The notes under the pieces: model-generated
The model's database searches: none
What the model saw: the letters and a program-made list of their open reading frames with translations, nothing else
What the model was told of the DNA's origin: nothing
Made by a program: the position numbers and the translations under genes
Shown: positions 25,486 through 37,698 of the stretch, in pieces
Numbering within the stretch: position 1 is the stretch's first letter
Layout: every line of letters begins with the position of its first letter
From: Flabesymbios commensalis
Taxonomy: Eukaryota; Annelida; Polychaeta; Terebellida; Flabelligeridae
Length of the DNA: 64,000 nt
Direction of reading: 5' to 3'
Assembly (NCBI GenBank): GCA_964017125.1
Contig: OZ024915.1
Location: 76,090,226 to 76,154,225 of the forward strand

Positions 25486-25528
25486 CCCTGAATATTCATG
25501 GATATTCATGAGGGTCAGGACATCGTCA

Positions 25529-25604
25529 GCTAACGTGAGCAATGTTGGTTTATTGTTAGTCCAATGTCTGCGACAGTGGCCCAACAGCAAACCAGCATTG
25601 GGTC
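25529..25604. repeat. Short palindrome family K (CAATGTTGG ... CCAACATTG)
   Basis: TGAGCAATGTTGGTTTATTG and CAAACCAGCATTGGGTCAAC face each other around GTCTGCGACAGTGGCCCAAC. Similar ~60-80 bp palindromes with a TCGCAGAC-like centre lie at 1783-1858, 2524-2598, 30118-30176, 31478-31560, 36655-36735, 56960-57040, 57706-57787 and 62222-62302. Confidence 0.65.
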
Positions 25605-25995
25605 AACGCACAGTGCCTTCTGTGAACCGTGTAGTTTTTGACGCGTGACGGTGTTGACTTTATGTGGCAGCTATTCTTGTTCCATTAAGTGTCTCTCTAT
25701 AACCTGTCAACCTGAACAAGTTATCACTGCACACTTACACACAGACAGACAGTGTCATTGTTTGTTTGCATTCGGGTATATTTAGACCCCTGCACGGTAT
25801 CGAGAAATCGCGTCTGGTTGACACAACACTGATATATTTTTGTCTAAGCCATGGAGACTAAAGGGTTATCTTCAATTTCATATCATCATAAATGTCTCAG
25901 ATAGCTCTTTTTTGCTTGTTATAGGTCTACGGCCACTAGACAATTTTATTTCTTTAAGTGCTGGGACTGTTTTTATGCGTCAAAATCTGTCTACG

Positions 25996-26309
25996 TAAAT
26001 GAAATGAATCGGGCTTTAGGCCACCTTTGTGCACATATAGGCTAAACTGGGCCAGGAGAACCTCCTGAGGATGGTGAGATGATTGAGATGACACTGTCCT
26101 CCAGACACAGGATTCGAAATTCGAGCCCTGGCGGTCTGAGGCCGAGTACGCTACCTCTCGGTCACGGAGGCTCCCCACAATACTAACTTTCACACGTGGA
26201 TGGGGAAGAAACAATTTTGTTTCTTTCAAACCGCCGAGACCGGGAACCGAACCCCGGACTCTGGCGTGAAAGGCAGCGGTGCTAACCACTACCCTAGGGC
26301 CCCCGCCCC
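25996..26309 (-). mobile_element. Dimeric tRNA-derived SINE, target duplication TCTGTCTACG
   Basis: Flanked by TCTGTCTACG at 25986-25995 and 26310-26319. It splits an older GTGCGGGGA-family hairpin element (25845-26370). Its tail repeats ATTTCATTT. Confidence 0.9.
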
Positions 26310-26691
26310 TCTGTCTACGTCTACAGACGTCAGATTCTGACGTGTACGGACGGTCCCCGCACTGAAATGGTTACCTGGATGCTGTTACGCGTATACTAAG
26401 ACCCCCTACTGACATCGAGAGTATCTGCATAATCTCGGCTAACCAAGCGCTGCGCCGGGCCTAGGAGCAAAAGGGTTAACTGGACGCTGTGGCGAGGATA
26501 CTAAGACCCCCTGGTGACAGCGATAGTATCTGCTTAATTTGTCTTTGACCTTCTCGCCTCCATAATATAAAGCACATAAAAAACCTCTGTTGTAAATGTA
26601 AAAAATGCTGCTGATTCTTTCATAATTTATTTTGAACCATATGAAGTTGTGGATCGTTGTAGCAAGTCACGATTTCAAGTGTGTGATATTC

Positions 26692-26848
26692 TGTGGATCT
26701 GGTAATTTTCGCGAGGTTTTAATTTTTGCGAATTTCGCGAGGAGGACATTGAATTGATAATTCGCGAATTCAAGATTGCACGAAGAGTTCCAAAACCACA
26801 AATTCGCGAAAATCTAAACACAATCGAAAATAATCAGATCTACAGTAT
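26692..26848. mobile_element. MITE with CGCGAATT-rich terminal inverted repeats
   Basis: Ends TTCTGTGGATCTGGTAATTT and AAATAATCAGATCTACAGTA, with many TTCGCGAATT palindromes inside. It is present once, in the spacer. Confidence 0.75.
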
Positions 26849-27354
26849 TCGACATATTATATAGTGTATTTATTTGTGACCCTTCAAGCCCTCACGATGC
26901 ATCATACAATAAAGCGAGCATTTGGAAAATTTATACTAAAATGTATTGTTTTAACTCTTTCAGTGCGGGGACCGACTTTAGACGTCTAAAGTCGATCCCC
27001 GCACAGAAAGAGTAAAAATATTTATAATAGCCGTAGACCCATAACATGTGCATTCCAATGAAACAGAAAGGGCTAACTAAGACATTTATAATGACTTTTA
27101 TATGAAAAACATATGTTGGTCTCCATGGTTTATACTAAAATGTTTAACTGTTGTAAGTGTTAATGATATGATTAATCACAATTGTGTCAATAAACACATA
27201 TATTTTAATACCAAAATGAAACATATTTGTCAACTATAACATAAAATTACCGTAGCACTGTGAATGAAAATGAGTGTAGACCTATAACATGTTAATTTTC
27301 TAGCTTTTAATTGAAGTAACATTTTTATTATAACTGCAACTGTTTTATTCTCGT

Positions 27355-27495
27355 ACAAGGGGCTAAACAATCTTGATATTAAGATTATCTCAACTTACTC
27401 TATGTCCATTAGAAAAGTTAAGATTTAACTTTTCTAATGGACATGACAGAAAGTTGAGATAATCTTATGTTTAAGAAACTTGGTGGGATAAACCC
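27355..27495. mobile_element. Hairpin family G (AGATTATCTCAACTT ... GTCCATTAGAAAAGTTAAG)
   Basis: GTCCATTAGAAAAGTTAAG and its complement abut at 27425, extending outwards through AGATTATCTCAACTT to AAGGGGCTAAAC and GATAAACCCCTC. A relative is at 25335-25485. Confidence 0.75.
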
Positions 27496-27783
27496 CTCAT
27501 GGCGATTTTATAGGTATACTGATCTGAGAGCAGCATCCTGGCAGGCACGATACATCGACCCAATGGGGCTTGAAGCTGACCTCACACTAAACCACTATTG
27601 GTTGGGTGTTTGCTGGAATCAGGTGTAATATACCCGGTAGACCAGGCTGTCTAATTCATTTTGCGGCAGGCCCGGGGACAGTGCCCGCCATTTTATGAAC
27701 CAGTGATGTAAAAACGATACTCGCCTACCGACAAACTCGGGTGAAAGGAAACTAAGACGAACATTTAGAGTGCCTAGTAAAAT

Positions 27784-28073
27784 GAAATGAAATGAATTGG
27801 GCTTTAGGCCACTTTTGTGCACATATAGGCTAAACTAGATGGTGAGATGATTGAGCTGACACTGTCCTACAGACACAGGATTCGAAATTCCAGCCCTGGC
27901 GTTCTGAGGCCGAGCACGCTACTTCTCGGTCACAGAGGCTCCCCAGAATACTGACTTTCACACGTGGATGGGGAAGAAACATTTTTTGTTTCTTTCAAAC
28001 CGCCGAGACCGGGAACCGAACCCTGAACTCTGGCGTGAAAGGCAGCGGTGCTAACCACTGCCCTAGGGCCCCC
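27784..28073 (-). mobile_element. Dimeric tRNA-derived SINE, target duplication GCCTAGTAAAAT
   Basis: The 12 bp duplication is at 27772-27783 and 28074-28085. It has the same two tRNA-like units, with a short internal deletion near 27838 relative to its relatives, and lies in the single-copy spacer. Confidence 0.9.
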
Positions 28074-28368
28074 GCCTAGTAAAATAAGCCCATTTTCAGC
28101 TGGCGAAATCTAGTGACCGTATTCAAACTATTCCATTTAAAAATGAAGGTATCTGTTCGCCTTGCTATGTCATCAGGGTAGCTATGTCATCAGTGCAGAC
28201 GTAATACATGACGTCTTACATTCAGATTCTCTTCATCTTCTCACGAGAGTGTGCGTGATCGCGGCGTGAGTTTATCAGAGTGGATGGGGGAGACTTGGTA
28301 ATATAATATTCAGGGGGTGTGTTTATCACGGAAGCTTTATGTATGTTCACACGCCTTAGAGTGGTTTA

Positions 28369-28644
28369 GTGAGTGAGTGAGTGAGTGAGTGAGTGAGTGA
28401 GTGAGTGAGTGAGTGAGTGAGTGAGTGAGTGAGTGAGTGAGTGAGTGAGTGAGTGAGTGAGTGAGTGAGTGAGTGAGTGAGTGAGTGAGTGAGTGAGTGA
28501 GTGAGTGAGTGAGTGAGTGAGTGAGTGAGTGAGTGAGTGAGTGAGTGAGTGAGTGAGTGAGTGAGTGAGTGAGTGAGTGAGTGAGTGAGTGAGTGAGTGA
28601 GTGAGTGAGTGAGTGAGTGAGTGAGTGAGTGAGTGAGTGAGTGA
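28369..28644. repeat. Perfect (GTGA)n microsatellite, about 69 units
   Basis: Uninterrupted tetranucleotide repeat of about 276 bp in the spacer. Its open frames (Ser-Leu-Thr-His type) are by-products of the repeat. Confidence 0.97.
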
Positions 28645-30269
28645 TAATGCAGAGAATAAAGATTTTCACTATTTTTTTCATCATTTATACAAAAAATAAA
28701 TAACTTTCATTTACTTGTTTAATATATTTCTAAATGCACACACGTCAACAACAAAGTTTTAATCTACATTTTTCAGCTGTTGAATGGACTTAACAGTTAT
28801 TGGGACTAATTGCTCATATAAAATATGTAAAAAATAATATTATAGAGTCTTTATATTATTAGAGATATGACAATCTGTTCCAATGATTTATTTCTGAAAA
28901 AAATGGCATATTTAAAATTATGGGAAATTGGGAAAAAGCACTACACTGCACCAAGGCCACCGCCTGGTACTTCTTAAAACAAACAATAACCAGTATTATC
29001 CCAGTATTATAATATTAATTCTTCTAGAACCCTGTTACTCACTCGTTTTATTGAGACGTACAATGCTGCCGTAATTTCAACTTTTGTTGAAGTATAATAA
29101 ATATATATATAGTTCAGAGTGTTCTTAACATTTCACCTCTAAGCGCGACTATCGTCTTTTTTAAGCCGTTTTATTAGCGTTTTTTATTAGAATTTGCGTT
29201 AGCAATTCTAGCTTTAAGGTTAGAACCCACTACGCCGTTAAAGAAATTTGATTTTCTATCTGATGGCAAGATCACGTCATGATATTTTGCTGACATAAAT
29301 GAAATAAATATATTCCAACCATGTAAATATAAAGTAATTTTATTTATATTATTAATTTGGCCTAATATTGTTTTGGTTCAGCATCTAAGATTTTATCTGG
29401 CTTTTATTCTTAATAATGGTATGTATTGTTTGTTTAATCCTTCGGCCATTATATGCATCCATTATATATTTCCTTTATTATGCCATTGATTATTATAATA
29501 TTAATTAGTATTGATTATGCATTTTTAAAAAAATTTCAGACAAATTATTCATGTATGTTTGCTCTGCACTTTACACTCTTGTTAATGAAACCGATAGATA
29601 TATCTTAGGGCAATATTTATGTTCCATTTGCCATGCTGTATTTTTATTATTATTATTAATGTTGTAATTGCTATAACTATACACAAATTGAAGTGGAAAT
29701 CTAGCTAGCAATTTCGGCTTCCTATGATAAAAAAAACATAGCAGAAAAGTAAAAAAAATCTGGCTAATGTTGTCTGCACTGGACATTGATATTGTAATAA
29801 ATGACATAGGCCTAATAACTGAACGCCTTACCTTGGTACCGTACTGTTACGTGGACGTCCTAAGCACCTTCGCTGGTTCGCACCTGGTTATGACAGGGCT
29901 GATACTGAGGTACAGGGTGGTTGCCAATGGGGGAGTGGTTATTACCCTCTACCAGGAAAGGGGGTGATATAACCGGGGGGGGGGGGGGGTTTCCGTGATT
30001 GTGGCATAGAGTACCCAGATAACAAGAGACGTCCGTTCAACCAACATTTGTATGAATATTATACAAATGTTTTGTGTTTACTGGAATACTTTGTCTACAG
30101 GTATGACATCACCCAGTAACAAGAGACGTTGGCCCAATGTTGCCTCAATGTTGGTCACTGTCCGCGACGCAATGTAACGTTTAAATACATGATTGGATCG
30201 ATTTATCATGTGTCCTGGGTGGTAGGTCTACGTGCAGGGAGGGGGAATAAGTGAATCTAATTAATGAAA

Positions 30270-30515
30270 GTAAGAATGCATGAATGAATCAATCAATAAA
30301 TGAATGAATGAATGAATGAATGAGTGGACAAATATGTGAATGAAAGAATAAATAAATGAATAAAGGAATAAATGAATGAATGAATTATTTAATAAATGAA
30401 TGAATGAATGAATGAATGAATGAATGAATGAATGAATGAATGAATGAATGAATGAATGAATGAATGAATGAATAAATGAATGAATGAATGAATTATTGAA
30501 TGAAATGAAATGAAA
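30270..30515. repeat. Imperfect (TGAA)n microsatellite
   Basis: Repeated TGAA/TAAA tetranucleotides, cleanest at 30391-30470, merging at 30505 into a SINE tail fragment. Confidence 0.9.
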
Positions 30516-30562
30516 TGAAAACAATGGTGTTTTAGGCCACCTATGTGCACATATAGGCTAAT
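30505..30562 (-). mobile_element. SINE 3' tail fragment
   Basis: GAAATGAAATGAAAACAATG then TTTAGGCCACCTATGTGCAC matches only the last ~55 bp of the dimeric SINE, at the edge of a TGAA-rich tract that may have grown from the SINE tail. Confidence 0.6.
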
Positions 30563-32624
30563 GGATGAATTAGCGGATACATAAATGTATGAATGAATGA
30601 ATATATAAGAGAATGACTGAATTATTTGGGGACATTTAAAACAGCATTGATTTAGTGGATTTTTATAGTTATCTTCAAATTCACATAAGAATGAATTAAT
30701 AAATGAATGAATAAAAATGAATCATAAAGGCTAAACTGAGCCAAAAGAACATGCTGTGGATAATGACATCGCAATGTGAGTAGCGTGGTTTAGCCGGGTA
30801 ACACAGAGCCCTCGCATTTCACAGGGGAACTCTCTCTCCCACACACATTCCACAATGGGGAGGGGTGACTTCTTATTTCGTCTTGGGCGTTTATGACACC
30901 CTGGAAAGGCATGATACAGAAAGGCAGTGTGTCAAATATAAAAAAACGAACAATCCTTTCAAAATTATCCAACATCTTCCTGATATTTCATATCCGCACC
31001 AAGTATAATATTCTTTTTTAATGTCTGTAGAACCAGAACATAGATATACCGATGAAGCGAGAAGAGACATTTATGGAGATTTCAAATTGAATAAAACCCT
31101 TTGGTCCCCGTGATTTATGCAAAAATATTCCACCTCTGTTAGGGTTATTATGTACAGACAACGTTACAAACAATAAAGTTCGCCTCTAAATTACGATTTT
31201 TGAGATTTTATACCCCCTCCCACCCCAATTACGTTTGAAGCTATTCAAGTTTCTTCTTTTTCATAATACAATTTGTCATCTCAATTAAAACTGATCATTA
31301 CCATCTTACTGTTCTAACCTGATATAAGGCAAGCTGCTATTTAACATAGGCCTACATTTTTTATATGACTGCAGTTCTCTAGTTGTTATTTATTAATAAG
31401 ACATAGAATACCATACTTTGGCCAGTACTGAACTCACCATAAGCCAAGTGATCACCAGAGCGACAATTAGGAGGAATTGGCAAAGTGTTGTTTCAATGTT
31501 GGGCCAGATTCGCAGACAGTAGTGCAGCATTTAAGCAGCATTGGGAGCTCAGCAAAATACCTACTAAACTACGAAGTCATTGGTTCCAGCATTCTGTGGA
31601 GGGGGGGGGGGCGTACAGACAATAGATGTGCTTGAAAGGAACTTAATGACAAATCCCGGAATTACATTTAAATGTAGCTTTTCCCATTTATTTGTCACTA
31701 TGTGCATTGGTTTTTTTTTGAGGCATATATCAGTATCAGCCCATATCGCATTTTAGCCGTAGTTTGTGCCGCAATGTATGTCAGTTATGTCACGTGTGAC
31801 TTGATCGTGTGATAAAATACAAACGTTGTTCATTTTTCACGCGATAGCGAAAATTGTCAAATGAATTAGGTGTCTCACACCTTATTCATTGTACGAGTGC
31901 TGTATTTTTCTATAGTGCACTCAAATGTACACCGTTTGCATATCAGTCATATACTACGCGATAGCACACAAACAATATATCAGCGAGCCGACTTAGTTCC
32001 ATGCAATAGTGACGTTTTTTTTTAATTTTTGAATGAAGATAGGAACTAAAGTTACTATATCTTATAGTGTGCAACAATAGGAGCGGAGAACAACTTTGAG
32101 AAAATCAACGATTTCTGAATAAAGCTAGGGCTAATTTCTAACCTAAAAATACCATGCTATGTGCAAATTCACTTCTCATACATGTAGCTATCGAAGTACA
32201 CTATATCGAAATAAAACCCTTGGCTTATATTTGACTATTTTTTTTATCTAATTTCACAGTTTTATCATTTTGATTTAAATTGTCAATTGAATGCATTTGC
32301 ATAAATAACCTTTTTTTAAGAGATTATGTTTGTTTGTGTTGTTTGTTAAGTACCACTGCTTCAAAAAAGTTTACAATGTCTTTCTTTTTATCTTGAATGC
32401 ATTTAAACCTTTTTTCGTATAAACCCCTGAAAACTGTTTTTTTCTAATTTGACATCATCATAAATGTTTTAGCTGGCTCGTTCCACTTCATTTTAATACC
32501 GATGTTATGGATTTACGGCCACTAATATTAAATTATTTCAGAAAAGGGATCATATTTAGACGTCACAATCTAAACTAATAAAATCATGTAGGCCAATTTA
32601 GACAATTAAATACTGAAAGTTAAT

Positions 32625-32745
32625 CATCAATCAATCAATAAAACTTCTATAACGCCTATATCCTCAGCGGACCGAGCTCAGAGGCGCACAAATCCTTAGC
32701 GTGATCATGTGTCATAATCGAGGCCAACACTGGTTCGTCAACAGT
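32625..32745 (-). mobile_element. Second SINE/LINE-type 3' end, another copy
   Basis: Shares CGCCTATATCCTCAGCGGAC, CGAGCTCAGA and CACAAATCCTTAGCGTG with 41690-41825, with tail AATCAATCAATC on the plus strand at 32626-32640. It is followed by a small duplicated AACAGTTAAC motif. Confidence 0.6.
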
Positions 32746-33049
32746 TAACTATTAACAGTTAACAAATTCGTCAACAGTTAACAATTAATTATAATTTTAC
32801 TGATTTTTCTACTCCACAAACGTGTGAATTGTGCCAAAATGATCCATTCATTTTGTATTAGTGATAAAAAAATGAAGGAGTGGTTTCACCGTCCACTAAC
32901 ATACATATCTGACCCCTGTGACCCGTAGTGAACCCACGTGACCTGTGGTGACAGGGGCCTGATTACTCACTAAGTCATTCCGCACACCAAATAGTCCCTC
33001 ACACGGTGTACTTATTGTTTATTCTAGGTATTACTGAGCGTTGACGCTT

Positions 33050-33283
33050 TGACACTTTCAGCGCCAAATTGTTCAATTGGAATTTTCACCCACTTGAAGT
33101 TGCGATCCACAACTTCAAGTGGGTGAAAATTATTCCGATTTCACAAAACGGAGGCCAACGATTTAGACATTTTGTTGATAGATGTCACGTTTCATGTTTA
33201 ACCTTTTTCAAAACTGGTATTTTATGTGCTTATAAAAAATGAAAAAACCGATTATAATTGGGACCGGCTGGTAAAGGGTTAAT
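33050..33283. mobile_element. Family A MITE in the single-copy spacer
   Basis: The hairpin core at 33082-33129 has lost the TCTCGCTGAC half of its centre, so its arms are closer together. It ends GGGACCGGCTGGTAAAGGGT. Confidence 0.75.
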
Positions 33284-34534
33284 AAACTTCACCACCAGAG
33301 GAAGTGCATTTATTCCAGATGAGCGATTATGGGGTAAACTGCCTTACCACACACCTCGTACAAAACACAGCCTAATTGTGTGGCATTTTTACGTATAATA
33401 GACAATCTAGTGTGTTCGCCCTAAGGCTCTCGGTATCTGGATTCCATTCAAGTGATGTGTTACAATAATAGCATTGCAAAAATAACGTTTTCTTATTTTC
33501 ATGAAATTTAATATGATTTTAGGTTTTACGTTGAATTTTTTCGAATAAAATGACACGCTATTTATAATTGCCAGTGACCACCAGACAGCACTTATGTAAA
33601 TTCTCGGCCAAAACAGCAATTATTTACTGAGAAAAACACGTAAAACAGACTACCGAGAACATAGGATATATTTAAGAAGAAGAAACAAAGTAAAAAAAGA
33701 ACATTTGATGTTCATAAATATGAGCTGAAAAAAGACCGACAATGTTACAACTTAACCAATCAGACATAAAATACACACTATCAAATCTATGTTTTTTTCT
33801 GTATTCGGTATTTCTAACTTTTTAGGTTTACAAAATTTTGCCATTCAATAGTAATGATGCTTTGAGACTCAAAGGTTAGAATAGAGAGTTACAGCAGTCT
33901 ATATTGCATTAAATCCCTGTCGACAAACCACGCCCTCTAGTGGCTGCCGCCAGAGGTGAGATATGTCTCCCATTATGGTAATTTAATTAGTTTCTTGGTT
34001 ATTCTCTACACATTTGTGCTTCTTGAGTGTTTGAAGTCATTTAACGATCAAAGACAGAACGAATGTGTTTGGTTTTTGGTAACGTCTCCTTCCGCCACCC
34101 ACAAATCACAATAACCAGTATAAAGTGTTGTGAAACTAGAGGGGTGATCAGAACCCCCTCTCCTTTTTGAAAACTAAACTATTTAAACATCTTTCAAAAT
34201 TGGCAAATATAGATATTTGACATTCTAAATAATTTACTGTGCTAGTGTCTCTACATGAGGCACTACCATAGTAAATTTAGAGTATTAAGCCCCCATAATT
34301 ATATTACCTCAGAAGACAAGTATCACTGATTAACAATTTTTTTCTAAAAGACCCCACTCTTTCAAAATACTGGGCCCGCCCCTGATATAGACCATATTTC
34401 TTTTTCACTCTTTAGGTGTGGTCGGGTACATTGTTCTTTAGCGCTTTGCTCCAGAATCACGAGTATAATTGTAGAGAATATGTTATTCATGGTTCCAAGA
34501 TTAATATAAAACTCTCTATAGTCTGTTCGACGGT

Positions 34535-34905
34535 GGAGGATGGTCCAAAATGAAAGTTAGCTTTTCATTATCCAGTCAGTCGATTCTCAACATATTTTTA
34601 TGACATTTTGTAAACCCTATTTTCTAGTCATTTGGCAGCGATCCTGAAAATTACGTAAAAAAATATTGTTTAGTTCAAAAGCTAGACCATTTGACATGTA
34701 GTAAATGTCTATTTATGACGCTCCTCTATAACATGTATAAACCCATCAACTTCCATTCCGGTTTATTCTCAGAATTGCGTTACATGTCAAATGGTCTAAC
34801 TTTTGAAATACTGAATGGAATTTCGCGAAATCTTCAGGGGTGTTGCCAAATGAATAGAAAATAATGGTTGCAAAGTTTCGTGACAATTATTTTGGACCAT
34901 CCTCC
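34535..34905. mobile_element. 371 bp MITE with GGAGGATGGTCCAAAA terminal inverted repeats
   Basis: Ends GGAGGATGGTCCAAAATGAA and ATTATTTTGGACCATCCTCC. Inner inverted segments AAAAGCTAGACCATTTGACA and TGTCAAATGGTCTAACTTTT lie around 34680-34800. It is single copy in this window. Confidence 0.8.
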
Positions 34906-35477
34906 AGACTTTATACGAGTACAATTGTTTTTCCCTGTTATCGCAGTTGATTTATCCAGCATTGGAATAGAGATGGTGTCGTGACTGCCTGCAATGACAG
35001 ATAATCTGGGGATATGGCTTCTTTGGTATTTCTAATGTCTGGTAGCGGCCTTCCTACGCATTTATTTGTGTTGTAATCAATGTTACTGGCAAGTAATTTT
35101 AGATAAAAATAACTTATTCAATCGGCACTAAATTATTTACATGAGCAGGCACCAAATACATCATGAGCTGAACGTCAATTTGAAATTTATCCATTCTGAT
35201 TGATTTTTCACCACATTATCACATGGTGTACTCCCGGCAATGTGGGGGTTACATGATGCTGTTGGTTATCATTAAACATGTTAAATGTGTAATATTCCCC
35301 AAATCCCAAATCCCAAATCGGTTTTCTGGAAATGTTTGCAAATTTACTAATATTGAATGTACTCTCAAGACACCTACATGTTTGAAATATGTGATCACCC
35401 CTAATGTTTCTAAGAAAAACTCCTATATGACATACTTTAATAGAATAGAACCTAAATTAATTCAATTGTAATTCCCT

Positions 35478-35721
35478 TAACCCTTTAACCGCCAAATTAT
35501 TCAATCTGAATTTTCACCCACTTGAAGTTGTGTCTCGCTGACGCGATCCACAACTTCAAGTGAGTGAAAATAATTCAGATTTGACAAAATGGAGGTCAAC
35601 TGTATTCAAATATTGCTGATTGATGTCACATTTTATCTTTAACGTGTTCAAAAGGTGGTACATAATGTGCTAATAAAAAATGAAAACCCGAATGTATGCG
35701 GCACCGGCGGTTAAGGGTTAA
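35478..35721. mobile_element. Full-length family A MITE (~244 bp, hairpin core)
   Basis: Ends TTAACCCTTTAACCGCC and GGCGGTTAAGGGTTAA. The core hairpin at 35510-35570 has arms TTTTCACCCACTTGAAGTTG and complement around an asymmetric centre TCTCGCTGACGCGATC. Other family A cores are at 117-179, 4941-4999, 7711-7768, 11834-11893, 22950-23009, 33082-33129, 39234-39293, 39973-40031, 40689-40746, 46169-46225, 49130-49186, 59142-59202, 60713-60766 and 62587-62648. Confidence 0.8.
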
Positions 35722-36369
35722 CAATTTAATACGTTTTAATTTAAGGCGGGCTTAAGTTTGAGCAGGAGTCATATTACGCCACATCTTGACCTCTGGTGAC
35801 GTCGAATTTTTTTCAATTGTATCGATTTTACTTCCTCATCTGGTCACAGGGTCTACACTCGTCATTTTGAGACTTAAATGTTGCTGCAGGTTGATGTTTG
35901 GTGATGACATGCCATTTTGAATTCATAAAATCGTTATTTTGTGTGGTGTTTTCAGGTTTTATATTTTTTATACAAGTCGTGAATATATCTCACTTATTAC
36001 CGGATTTCAGAATGGCTACCCTTGCTAAAAATATGCCTTAGGTGGTCTACTATAGAAAAATACAGGTGGGTGATTTCTGGGTATTTCTGTACGCAAACAT
36101 TATTGTGATTATAATAATTTATGTGTTCACCAGGTGGGGTTACCGGTCTTGTTATCAAATATCATTCCTGTATTTGTCTTCTAAGCACTCACTAGACGGC
36201 GAGGCTTGAAATGCTTCCTTGGCAGCAACAATTTAAAGTCAGAGTAAAACATCTAACTTTCATGACCACTTTCTGGATATAATGTTTTGAAAATTTATTT
36301 GACTTGTGGAAGCTTTTTGGAAAATACTCAGCTCTAGTGTCCCACGGGAAAGTCCTGGCATTTTTTTCT

Positions 36370-36569
36370 NNNNNNNNNNNNNNNNNNNNNNNNNNNNNNN
36401 NNNNNNNNNNNNNNNNNNNNNNNNNNNNNNNNNNNNNNNNNNNNNNNNNNNNNNNNNNNNNNNNNNNNNNNNNNNNNNNNNNNNNNNNNNNNNNNNNNNN
36501 NNNNNNNNNNNNNNNNNNNNNNNNNNNNNNNNNNNNNNNNNNNNNNNNNNNNNNNNNNNNNNNNNNNNN
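36370..36569. other. Assembly gap of exactly 200 N
   Basis: A run of 200 N. A round number like this is normally a scaffolding placeholder of unknown true size, not a measured gap. The sequence to its left (about 25.7-36.4 kb) has no partner in the window. The sequence to its right is homologous to the left arm from its first base. Confidence 0.98.
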
Positions 36570-36784
36570 ACTTAATGGAACAAGAATAGCTGCCACATAA
36601 AGTCAACACCGTCACGCGTCAAAAACTACACGCTTCACAGAAAGGAATAGACGTTGAGCAAATGTTGGATTACTGTTGGGCCAATGTTGCTTGAGTTGCG
36701 CAAACAGTAAACCAATATTGGTTTCAACGTTGAGAATGTCTTGACCCCAAGTTTTCATTAATTCAATTGTCTAAACATCGCTCT

Positions 36785-37055
36785 CACCCCTTTTAGTGCG
36801 GGGACCGATTTTAGACGTCAGAATCTGACGTGAAAATTGCCTGACATCTACAAACGTCAAATTCCTATGTCTAAAGTTGATCCCCGCACTGAAAGAATTA
36901 AAAAATTAGAATGCTTGTAAACCCATAACATATATAGTTATTCAAATGAAAAGGATAGAGCTAAATAAGCCACCTATGATGATTTCAAAATAATAATAAA
37001 AAACTTTGGGCTCCGTGGTTTATACACTCATATTTCAGCGCTGTAGGGGTCAAAC
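36785..37055. mobile_element. Family C MITE (GTGCGGGGA / GACGTC type)
   Basis: One end reads TTTTAGTGCGGGGACCGATT, with nested palindromes of the type TTAGACGTCAGAATCTGACG. The other end is TTTCAGCGCTGTAGGG. It is the most abundant family here. Other copies (approximate): 596-838, 3030-3190, 7061-7306, 10548-10776, 11258-11578, 23227-23458, 25085-25305, 25845-26370, 26956-27160, 31020-31150, 32400-32570, 37925-38135, 38826-38945, 40305-40535, 41996-42262, 42590-42706, 43320-43462, 46630-46888, 56250-56425, 58727-58976, 59408-59590, 59600-59908. Confidence 0.8.
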
Positions 37056-37327
37056 CATCGATACTTGTAACAGAAAATGCACCCTGGTGGTTCCTCAAGC
37101 CCATGTTTAATGGATGAGAAATCATTGTTTGATACCTGAATTGGTTGTTTTTTGTGTAAAGGCCAAACTATTTTTGTTTTTTAATTTCTGGATCTGCCCC
37201 TGTACCATTTGTGCTGCTGGAACGAATACTTTTTCTCCCAACAGTAAGGATGAAAAATAGAAATAGGCAATTTAGCAGCAATTTAGAAGCGTTATATAAA
37301 GATGTTTAAATGAAACCGCCTTGTGTA

Positions 37328-37475
37328 TGAAAGGGTGAGGCTCGAATTTCAAATTCTGTGTCTGAAGGGCAGTGTCATCTCATTCATCTCACAATCCTCA
37401 GAAGGTTCTCCTGGCCCAGTTTAGCCTATATGTTCACAAAGGTGGCCTAAGACCCCATTCATTTAATTTCATTTG
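37328..37475 (+). mobile_element. SINE 3' portion, partner of 24243-24455
   Basis: GAGGCTCGAATTTCAAATTC then GTGTCATCTCATTCATCTCA, and the tail CATTCATTTAATTTCATTTG. It lacks the first tRNA-like unit. Confidence 0.75.
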
Positions 37476-37698
37476 AGATAAAAAAAAATGTGCAATTCTC
37501 GCTGATTGGACTGAATTTTAGATCCCGTAAATGTAAAGGTAAATAATTTATATTTCTTAAATAATTATATTCCTGTAGCCTCCTCAGACATAAATAACAA
37601 ATATGAAACCTTTAAAACTAAGGCTTGTGTATATTTGGCAGAATGATATTTTATGTTGGTCATGCATGTCATGTGTGTATAGTTATGTGTCAATAAAC

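Larger units (their letters stand above)
1..25690 (+). repeat. Left arm of large inverted duplication
   Basis: The reverse complement matches 36570-59300. Anchors include 17-64 with 59239-59286, 1185-1250 with 58312-58377, 3905-3973 with 55468-55536, 7406-7549 with 46386-46529, 8345-8425 with 45509-45589, 23480-23528 with 37860-37908, and 25690 with 36570. Identity looks like about 97-98% for 1-9500 and roughly 80-85% for 9500-25690. The arm continues past the window start. Large length differences come from the satellite at 12372-22908 (here) and the transposon at 49743-54682 (other arm). Confidence 0.93.
25691..36369. other. Single-copy spacer without supported genes
   Basis: No partner is seen elsewhere in the window. 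It contains two intact SINEs with target duplications, a SINE tail, several MITEs (families A, C, G, K and single types at 26692 and 34535), the GTGA and TGAA microsatellites and G-runs at 29979 and 31601. No frame has splice-site context or a protein I recognise. The two gene promoters should lie within or next to this region because the genes are transcribed outwards from it, but I see no defined promoter element. Confidence 0.7.

Noticed and set aside
25954-26289. 111-codon minus-strand open frame, similar ones at 23639-23893
   Set aside because: Entirely within the dimeric tRNA SINE. The similarity reflects repeat copies.
28337-28684. Open frame of repeated Ser-Leu-Thr-His
   Set aside because: It is the translation of the (GTGA)n microsatellite.
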